NCBI GenBank assembly: GCA_007570945.1
Contig: RKSH01000210.1
Location: 1 to 11,569, forward strand
Direction of reading: 5' to 3'
Source: Gammaproteobacteria bacterium
Lineage (GTDB): Bacteria; Pseudomonadota; Gammaproteobacteria; Arenicellales; Spongiicolonaceae
Length of the DNA: 11,569 nucleotides
The notes beneath the pieces are model-generated. The model did not search any database. It was not told where the DNA came from and saw only the letters and a list, made by a program, of their open reading frames with translations. Shown here piece after piece: positions 7,244 through 11,569 of this stretch (positions are counted from its first letter, which is position 1; each line of letters opens with the position of its first letter). The translations under genes were made by a program, and so were the position numbers.

Positions 7244-7501
7244 ATGTTAAGTAAAAATTGCCGTAAAGTCCACCCGCGCCAAGCCGCCTGGGACGGCGCA
7301 TTGGCGCTGCCCGGCCGGCTCACCGCGCGGCTGAAACGCGTCCTCGGCATCATCAGCCGCCGTTACCGCCACCGCCGGGAGATGCGCCAACTGCTGGAGG
7401 CGGAGCCGCACCGCCTCGCCGACCTCGGCCTGCGCCGGGAGGATGTCGCGCGTTATGCGCGGTTGCCGCTGTGGCGGCGGCTGCCGTTTGAGGAGCGGTG
7501 A
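7244..7501 (+). CDS. DUF1127 domain small basic protein
   Basis: An 85-residue, strongly basic protein. The DUF1127 core covers about residues 35-72 (RRYRHRREMRQLLEAEPHRL then ADLGLRREDVARYA), the family's arginine-rich helix followed by the conserved D(L/I)GL turn and a short helix. The preceding 34 residues are less conserved. The ATG at 7244 is fixed by AGGAG seven bases upstream; an upstream in-frame ATG at 7151 would place the coding start inside the control region. Some DUF1127 proteins studied in other proteobacteria take part in phosphate or RNA-related regulation, but nothing here shows which role applies. Divergence from a GcvA-like regulator suggests that it is a target of that regulator. 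Confidence 0.85.
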   Translation: MLSKNCRKVHPRQAAWDGALALPGRLTARLKRVLGIISRRYRHRREMRQLLEAEPHRLADLGLRREDVARYARLPLWRRLPFEER

Positions 7502-7541
7502 GCCCGGTTCCCGCGATGCCGCAAACGCCGGCGGCGGGGGC

Positions 7542-7547
7542 TACAAT
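7542..7547 (+). promoter_or_regulatory. Putative -10 box of the second Ubi hydroxylase gene
   Basis: TACAAT stands 6 bases before the ATG at 7554, so transcription would be expected to start at or next to the A of the start codon. No recognisable -35 hexamer lies 16-18 bases upstream, and no Shine-Dalgarno site lies at a normal distance; only a run of five G is present near 7536-7540. This geometry suits a leaderless transcript. Confidence 0.45.
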
Positions 7548-7553
7548 GCCGCC

Positions 7554-8774
7554 ATGGATGACAATTACGACGTGTTAGTGGCCGGCGGCGGGCTGGTGGG
7601 GGCGACGCTGGCCAGCGCGTTAGGGCGGCGGCCGGGATTGCGGGTGGCGGTGGTGGACAAGTCACCGCCGCCGCCGTGGCCGGGCGGGGAATACGATGTG
7701 CGGGTGAGCGCGGTGAACCGGGCGTCGCAGACGGTGCTGGGAAACCTGGGTGCATGGGAGGCGATTGAAAAAAGACGGGCGCATGCGTTTTGCGCGGTGG
7801 CGGCATGCGTGGGCGGTGACGGCGAGGTTTTGTTTCACGCCGCCGACATCGGCGAAACCCACCTCGGCCACATGGTGGAAAACAACCTCATCATCCGCGC
7901 CCTCACCGAGCGCGCCGGCGATTCCGTCGTCCGCATCACCGACTCCATCACCAAAGTGCACCAGGACGCCGCCGGCGTCACCGTGGCCACCGCAAGCCAC
8001 GGCGAGTTGCGCGCCCGGGTGCTCGCCGCCTGCGACGGCCCCGGCTCCACGGTGCGCGCGCAATGCGGTTTCGCCACCGGCGGCGGTGACTACCGCCAGC
8101 GGTGCATCGTCGCCAATGTGCAATTTGACGGCGACCATCGGCGCACCGCATGGCAGCGGTTTCTTCCCCACGGGCCGCTGGGCGTTCTGCCGCTGGCCGC
8201 GGGCCACTGCTCCATCGCGTGGAGTTGCGCCGATGCGCGCGCCGCCGAAATTGCGGGCATGGACGATGCCGGGTTCACCGCCGCACTGGCCGATGCTTTG
8301 GACGGGCGGCTGGGGGCGATAACCAAAGTGGGGCCGCGACTTTCGTTTGCACTGAGTCACATGCGCGCGGCCGATTACGTGGACCGGCGGGTGGTGCTGG
8401 TGGGTGACGCGGCGCATGTGGTGCACCCGCTGGCCGGGCTGGGCGCCAACCTCGGCATCATGGACGCCGCCGCCCTGGCCGCGCCGCTGCTGGAGGCGCA
8501 TGCCGCCGGCCGTGACCCGGGCGCGCAACTGGTGCTGCGACGTTACGAGCGGCGGCGGCGGGCCGAGAATGCAACGGCGCAAGCGGTGCTGCACGCTTTC
8601 AACCTGGTGTTTACCCGCGACCACTTGCAAAGCGGCACCGCGGGAATGGTGGACGCCGCCCTCACCCTCGCCAACCGGGTGCAGCCGGCGAAGAATCTGC
8701 TGATGCAACTGGCCGCCGGGCTCAGCGGGGATTTGCCGGCGCTGGCGAGGCCGGTGTTGCGGGGCGGGGCATGA
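7554..8774 (+). CDS. UbiI/UbiF-type FAD-dependent ubiquinone-biosynthesis hydroxylase
   Basis: Second flavoprotein monooxygenase of the UbiH/UbiF/UbiI/Coq6 family in the window, 406 residues, expected to hydroxylate the prenylated ring at the membrane. The start MDDNYDVLVAGGGLVGATLA carries the FAD GxGxxG at residues 11-16. YDVRVSAVNRASQTVLGNLG, HLGHMVENNLI and LPHGPLGVLPL follow, and residues 284-297 read GDAAHVVHPLAGLG then ANLGIMDAA. VRVSAVN and HLGHxVEN resemble E. coli UbiI (VisC) more than UbiH. The usual AGQG is AGLG here, with Leu296 replacing Gln. In E. coli, ubiI directly follows ubiH; here it is about 3.2 kb away on the opposite strand. Which ring carbon it acts on is not decidable from sequence. 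Confidence 0.87.
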   Translation: MDDNYDVLVAGGGLVGATLASALGRRPGLRVAVVDKSPPPPWPGGEYDVRVSAVNRASQTVLGNLGAWEAIEKRRAHAFCAVAACVGGDGEVLFHAADIGETHLGHMVENNLIIRALTERAGDSVVRITDSITKVHQDAAGVTVATASHGELRARVLAACDGPGSTVRAQCGFATGGGDYRQRCIVANVQFDGDHRRTAWQRFLPHGPLGVLPLAAGHCSIAWSCADARAAEIAGMDDAGFTAALADALDGRLGAITKVGPRLSFALSHMRAADYVDRRVVLVGDAAHVVHPLAGLGANLGIMDAAALAAPLLEAHAAGRDPGAQLVLRRYERRRRAENATAQAVLHAFNLVFTRDHLQSGTAGMVDAALTLANRVQPAKNLLMQLAAGLSGDLPALARPVLRGGA

Positions 8775-8780
8775 CGTGGC

Positions 8781-8799
8781 TACTGCTTATTGGGCAGTA
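8781..8799 (+). terminator. Weak hairpin between two convergent genes
   Basis: TACTGC (8781-8786) and GCAGTA (8794-8799) form a perfect 6-bp stem with a 7-base loop, directly after the hydroxylase stop at 8772-8774. Five T lie at 8806-8810, six bases after the stem, so this is at best a weak intrinsic terminator for the plus-strand gene. The stem also covers the stop codon of the minus-strand gene that ends at 8787. Confidence 0.35.
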
Positions 8800-9887
8800 T
8801 CGCCATTTTTACCGTCACCGTCACCATTTTCGCCGCGGTCATCCTCATCGTGGTCTGGGTGGTGTTCCAGACGACGTGGGTCGGCATTCAGTCGACGAAT
8901 TTCTTGCACGGTTTCCCGCAGTTTACGGCGGGCTTCCAGCACATCCTGATTTACATTTTGTTTGGGCGCATCGGTTTCATCCGGGATTACCCAGTCGATC
9001 TCCCCTCCTTTCGACAGGAAATCGACTAAATTTGCTACGGATGTGCGCAGAGCATTACCCTTTTCGCCGTCTTTTTCTTGGACAGCATTCATAGTTTCGG
9101 AAGTGATTTCTTTGATCTCTTCCTCTTTCTTCTTTTCCCGGTCACTTTCCATCAATTTGGCGATTTGGTCGCGATTTTGTAATTTCACTGCGCGGGTTTT
9201 TTGCGCCAAGTACTTGGCTTGTGCATAATTTTTGGCGGCCTCGGTTGCTCTCCGAACAATATCCACGGCAATTCCCGCCATCGTGAGAGAGAGAAGGAGT
9301 TCAAAGATTAATGAGCCTTTTTTGGCGCCAACCACCTCGAACTCTTCAGGAGATTTATCATGGATTATCGTGATGCCTCTCGCGATGTCGTGCCACCGCG
9401 CACTCCATTCCTTAAGATCGACCACGTTGGAGATATTCACATCGTTTGAGAATATGACGCGGACAAGAACTTTGTCTTCGCCCCAATCCTCATCTGGCAC
9501 GTTGGATTTGCTGAGTCCAGCGCGAATATCATCGGATTTCCTGATACCCGTTTGGATATCGGATATTTTTCCCTTTATCTGGGAAGACATATCCTCCCTA
9601 TTATAGAAAAGACCCATGTCGAGTATCTTTCTCACACTTTCTACGGAATCAGCACCAACATGCTCGCCGATGCCCATCGTGTGGAGAACTTGCAACTGGG
9701 TTTTGTTCAGCAGGCCAAGCGGCACCCTTCTCAATGCCATGAACAGCCGCTCTTTTTGTCCTCGATCAGGGGGTGTTAACCTTTCGGCCAATGCATTGTG
9801 TACCTCCAAATACGCAGGCAGAACATCTCCATCCTTAATGTTCTCCTCAATCCAATCGGTCAATTGGTAAAGTTCTGAAACTTGCAT
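8787..9887 (-). CDS. Hypothetical 366-residue protein, coiled-coil, family not recognised
   Basis: I do not recognise this family. Residues 1-90 look like a compact helical domain (MQVSELYQLTDWIEENIKDG; ALRRVPLGLLNKTQLQVLHT). Residues 138-190 look alpha/beta (VLVRVIFSNDVNISNVVDLK, then EWSARWHDIARG and EEFEVVGAKKGSLIFELLLS). A hydrophobic segment lies at about 191-210, then a long charged helix at 213-275 rich in Ala, Lys and Glu, probably coiled coil. The C-terminal tail, residues 341-366, is Asp/Gly/His rich. There is no signal peptide. The ATG at 9887 follows AAAGGTG at a good distance, which supports translation. Base composition is lower in GC than in the housekeeping genes to the left, suggesting horizontal acquisition. 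The modular look, one helical N-terminal domain plus a different C-terminal part, would fit a conflict or signalling protein, but that is inference only. Confidence 0.75.
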   Translation of the reverse strand: MQVSELYQLTDWIEENIKDGDVLPAYLEVHNALAERLTPPDRGQKERLFMALRRVPLGLLNKTQLQVLHTMGIGEHVGADSVESVRKILDMGLFYNREDMSSQIKGKISDIQTGIRKSDDIRAGLSKSNVPDEDWGEDKVLVRVIFSNDVNISNVVDLKEWSARWHDIARGITIIHDKSPEEFEVVGAKKGSLIFELLLSLTMAGIAVDIVRRATEAAKNYAQAKYLAQKTRAVKLQNRDQIAKLMESDREKKKEEEIKEITSETMNAVQEKDGEKGNALRTSVANLVDFLSKGGEIDWVIPDETDAPKQNVNQDVLEARRKLRETVQEIRRLNADPRRLEHHPDHDEDDRGENGDGDGKNGDTAQ

Positions 9888-9945
9888 AACGCACCTTTTT
9901 CAATTGCGGGTTTCATGAAAGCACGGACCCCGAAGCCCGTACCGG

Positions 9946-9952
9946 TTTTTAT
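9946..9952 (-). promoter_or_regulatory. Possible -10 box of the 366-residue gene
   Basis: On the minus strand ATAAAAA lies between the G12 tract and the gene, ending about 59 bases before the ATG at 9887. TTGGGG, partly formed by the homopolymer (9973-9968), would be a poor -35 box 16 bases upstream of TAAAAA. The G tract would then sit at the edge of, and within, the promoter spacer. Hexamer matches are weak. Confidence 0.25.
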
Positions 9953-9959
9953 TCTTCTG

Positions 9960-9971
9960 CCCCCCCCCCCC
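9960..9971. repeat. 12-base C/G homopolymer
   Basis: Twelve consecutive C on the plus strand (G on the minus strand), 73 bases upstream of the start of the 366-residue gene. It is the only long homopolymer I noticed in the window. Tracts of this length are prone to slipped-strand mispairing, which can shift promoter spacing or reading frame. It can also be a sequencing or assembly artefact in tract length. Confidence 0.85.
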
Positions 9972-10281
9972 AAAAGCCGCCCTTTTAAACAGCCCATCCA
10001 AGGTGTTGTTAGCATACATCACATCCACCTCACCGTCAATTTTTCCCGGGCCACAAAATCCCACTCCCGCTCAAAATCGGCCACCTCCCACCCCTCATTA
10101 TCCTACCTAATCGATGTCGACAGTAAAGGTCGCCATCTCCGCAAACGTAGGCGTCCTGTAGCCAATGAAGCATCCAGAGGGAGTAGGCGAGGACTGCTTT
10201 GGTTATGGATGGTTTGCCGTGCGCCATCGGTGGAGAATGATGGTGGTTTGGGGATGGGAAAGAAACTTGCCGCTGAGAATG

Positions 10282-10290
10282 TGCTATATT
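10282..10290 (+). promoter_or_regulatory. Extended -10 promoter immediately before tnpB
   Basis: TGC followed by TATATT (10285-10290) is a good extended -10 element, which can work without a -35 box; none is obvious at 16-18 bases upstream. Six bases separate it from the ATG at 10297, so the transcript would start at the start codon. No Shine-Dalgarno site is present. The spacing is the same as before the hydroxylase gene at 7554. Confidence 0.45.
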
Positions 10291-10296
10291 CCACTA

Positions 10297-11518
10297 ATGA
10301 TTCGCAGTTTCCAATTCCGTTGCCGTCCGACTGAGGCGCAAAAGCGCGCGCTGGACGACATCGCTTTCAAGGCGAATGCCGTTTACAACGCCGCGCTGGA
10401 GGAGCGGATTGATTGTTATCGCAAGTGGGAGATGTAGGGTCAGTGGCTCGGCAAGAGCAAGCGGGAGGCAAAGCGTGGTTACTACGACCAAACCGCCGCC
10501 ATCAAAGCCGTCCGCAAGGAAAATCCTGAATATGCGGCATTTCTCATCTTGATTTTGCGGTTCAAGGCGAGAGACCTTGACCATGCTTTTAAGGCGTTTT
10601 TCCGTCGCCTCAAGGCTGGCGAAAAACCGGGCTTTCCCCGGTTCAAGTCTTCTTTCCGTCCCCGCCAAACCCTGAAATTGGGTGAGGGTGTTAAATGGCA
10701 CAAAGGCAAGGGAAATTTCGGCCATATCGCATTCAAGGGCTTGCCCGGCAAACTGCGCTTCAAAATCCACAACCCGAAATTTGCCGGGGACGACGTCACG
10801 GTCAAAAACACCATGCTGACCCGCGACCACAAAGGCTGGCGGGTGACATTCCAGTGCGAGTTGCCCAACGTCCAGAAACAGAACATCGCTGATTTCATCG
10901 GGGTGGACTTGGGGCTGGAAAAGTTTTTGGCTCAAAACGATGGCGAGATTGTCGCCAGGGAAAGATTTTTTGACAAATCATATGCCCGGTTGCGGCGGCA
11001 CCTCACGCGCCCTGTCGCGCAGAAAAAACAAAAGAACAGGCAAGCAGGCAAGGCTGGCGCACCAGCGCGCGCATGCGAAAATTGCCAACCAAAGAAAATC
11101 TTTCCACTGCCGGGTTGCGGCGGCGTTAGTTGCCAAAGCCCTTGCCGAGAAAAAAGGCATTGCGGTGGAAGACCTCAACATCAAGGGGCTGGCGCGGGGC
11201 TTGTTTTCGCGCCAGTTCTCTGACGTTGCCCTGGGTCAATTCCTAAAAAGACTTGAGTGCAAGGCTGAGAGCGCCGGTGTTCGAGTTGGGAAAGTTGACC
11301 CCCAATACACTTCCCAAACCTGCAGTGTTTGCGGCGCGATTGAGAAAAAATCGCTCAGTCAGCGTGTTCACAAGTGTTCGGTTTGCGGACACGAAAACGA
11401 CCGCGACGCTGAGGCGGCGGAAATCATAAGAAAAAAGGCCGTAGCGGGTCTTGGTGACGAAACGCGGACAGGGAAACTGCGTATTGCGCCCACAAACCTT
11501 TCCCTTGCGTTTCACTAA
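10297..11518 (+). pseudogene. tnpB: TnpB (IS200/IS605 OrfB) RNA-guided nuclease gene, broken by an amber codon and a frameshift
   Basis: TnpB is the RuvC-type, omegaRNA-guided nuclease of IS200/IS605 elements. The start MIRSFQFRCRPTEAQKRALD is typical. Codon 47 is TAG (10435-10437), after CYRKWEM; the same frame resumes with GQWLGKSKREAKRGYYDQTA and runs through AFKAFFRRLKAGEKPGFPRF to the RuvC-I motif FIGVDLG (Asp204, 10906-10908). Between about 10995 and 11013 the frame shifts by one base. The rest is in the next frame: RALSRRKNK, AHAKIANQRKSFH, the RuvC-II motif AVEDLNIKG (Glu at 11168-11170), GKVDPQYTSQ, the zinc ribbon CSVCG with CSVCG, and RuvC-III NDRDAEAAE. The repaired protein would have about 406 residues, normal for the family. 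The motif usually reads DRDxNAA; here Glu replaces Asn. Two lesions mean no functional protein is expected. Confidence 0.92.
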
Positions 11519-11569
11519 GTTGCACTCTCTCAGGCGCACCGAGTGAGCATGGGAGGGCTAACGCTACCG
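11459..11569 (+). ncRNA. Candidate omegaRNA (reRNA) scaffold at the tnpB 3' end
   Basis: GAAACGC (11459-11465) pairs with GCGTTTC (11507-11513), and AGGGAAA (11470-11476) pairs with TTTCCCT (11499-11505). This gives a 14-bp stem interrupted by an asymmetric bulge (GGAC opposite T) with a 22-base loop; GCG and CGC inside the loop can form a further small stem. Further on, CTCAGG and CCGAG (11529-11543) can make a small hairpin. The long stem overlaps the last codons of tnpB, where omegaRNAs are known to be encoded. The 5' and 3' limits are not determined; the guide would lie just past the right end. Confidence 0.5.

Larger units (their letters stand above)
9888..10296. other. Stretch without an intact gene, with gene-like scraps on the minus strand
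   Basis: No convincing intact gene is present. Two plus-strand possibilities here, one of 150 codons from 9882 and one beginning at 10165, have low-complexity or atypical translations. On the minus strand three short peptides in different frames read like fragments of real proteins. GYRTPTFAEMATFTVDID ends in TAG at about 10108. DNEGWEVADFEREWDF followed by VAREKLTVRWM ends near 10018. GKIDGEVDVMYANNTLDGLF followed by KRAAF runs into the homopolymer and ends near 9951. They overlap in part, so not all can be genuine. The stretch also holds the upstream region of the 366-residue gene and the promoter of tnpB. It may be decayed sequence left by insertions. Confidence 0.4.
10297..11569 (+). mobile_element. 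IS200/IS605-family (IS1341-like) insertion, tnpB only, ends not resolved
   Basis: The tnpB pseudogene and its 3' structure define the element. No Y1 transposase TnpA gene lies in the window on either side, so this is a tnpB-only element or a remnant, unless tnpA lies beyond base 11569. IS200/IS605 elements have no terminal inverted repeats or target duplications, and I could not place the left end by eye. The right end lies after 11513, perhaps in the last 50 bases or beyond the window. Confidence 0.7.

Noticed and set aside
8790..9029. Plus-strand 79-codon reading frame with a transmembrane-like N-terminus (IAIFTVTVTIFAAVILIVVW), looking like a small membrane toxin
   Set aside because: It is the exact antisense of the Asp/Gly/His-rich tail of the 366-residue gene; complements of GAC/GAT codons give Val/Ile runs. 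The minus-strand gene has a good ribosome-binding site and this frame has none.
9882..10334. Plus-strand 150-codon frame ahead of tnpB
   Set aside because: Translation is low in complexity, includes the homopolymer as a proline run, overlaps the starts of two better genes and has no ribosome-binding site.
11041..11223. Cys-rich C-terminal end of the frame that begins at 10549
   Set aside because: After about 11013 this frame is out of register; the true TnpB sequence continues in the next frame, so the Cys-rich peptide is a frameshift artefact.
11243..11539. Minus-strand 98-codon frame over the tnpB 3' end
   Set aside because: It is the shadow of the zinc-ribbon region of tnpB, which is recognisable on the plus strand.
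11441..11567. Possible long-range pairing of GTAGCG (11441-11446) with CGCTAC (11562-11567) closing the omegaRNA fold
   Set aside because: Only six base pairs over more than 100 bases with a mismatch next to it; likely by chance without covariation support.

Overview
The window looks like chromosomal DNA from a GC-rich gammaproteobacterium. The block uppP-folB / plsY / tsaD / rpsU has the order and orientations known from Escherichia coli relatives, and ygfB-pepP-ubiH is the gammaproteobacterial ubiquinone-hydroxylase cluster. The species cannot be named from the sequence. Coding is dense in the left three quarters, with many genes overlapping or a few bases apart.

Layout. Bases 1-1087 (minus) hold the 5' part of uppP (undecaprenyl-diphosphate recycling) behind folB (dihydroneopterin aldolase). 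plsY (plus, acyl-phosphate glycerol-3-phosphate acyltransferase) diverges from folB and converges on tsaD (minus, tRNA t6A synthesis). rpsU (plus, bS21) diverges from tsaD, but dnaG and rpoD do not follow it. On the minus strand from 7136 to 3106 four genes run head to tail with overlaps or 2-base gaps: a GcvA-like lysR gene, ygfB, pepP and ubiH. A DUF1127 small basic protein diverges from the lysR gene. It is followed by a second ubiquinone-type FAD hydroxylase (UbiI/UbiF type) on the plus strand.

From about 8780 the character changes. Base composition becomes visibly more AT-rich, coding is sparser, and the genes are accessory. A 366-residue protein of no family I recognise (minus, 8787-9887) has a 12-base C/G homopolymer 73 bases upstream of its start. 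About 400 bases without an intact gene follow, carrying gene-like scraps. The window ends in a TnpB gene of the IS200/IS605 (IS1341-like) type, broken by an amber codon and a frameshift. Its 3' end carries a strong imperfect inverted repeat where an omegaRNA (reRNA) is expected.

How the genes work together. The left part is housekeeping: envelope lipid recycling and phospholipid start, folate, tRNA modification, ribosome and ubiquinone. The right part is probably the edge of an accessory region. The best candidates for something new are the orphan 366-residue gene with its possible slippage-controlled promoter, and the RNA structure retained at the end of a dead tnpB. I found no tRNA, rRNA or CRISPR array.
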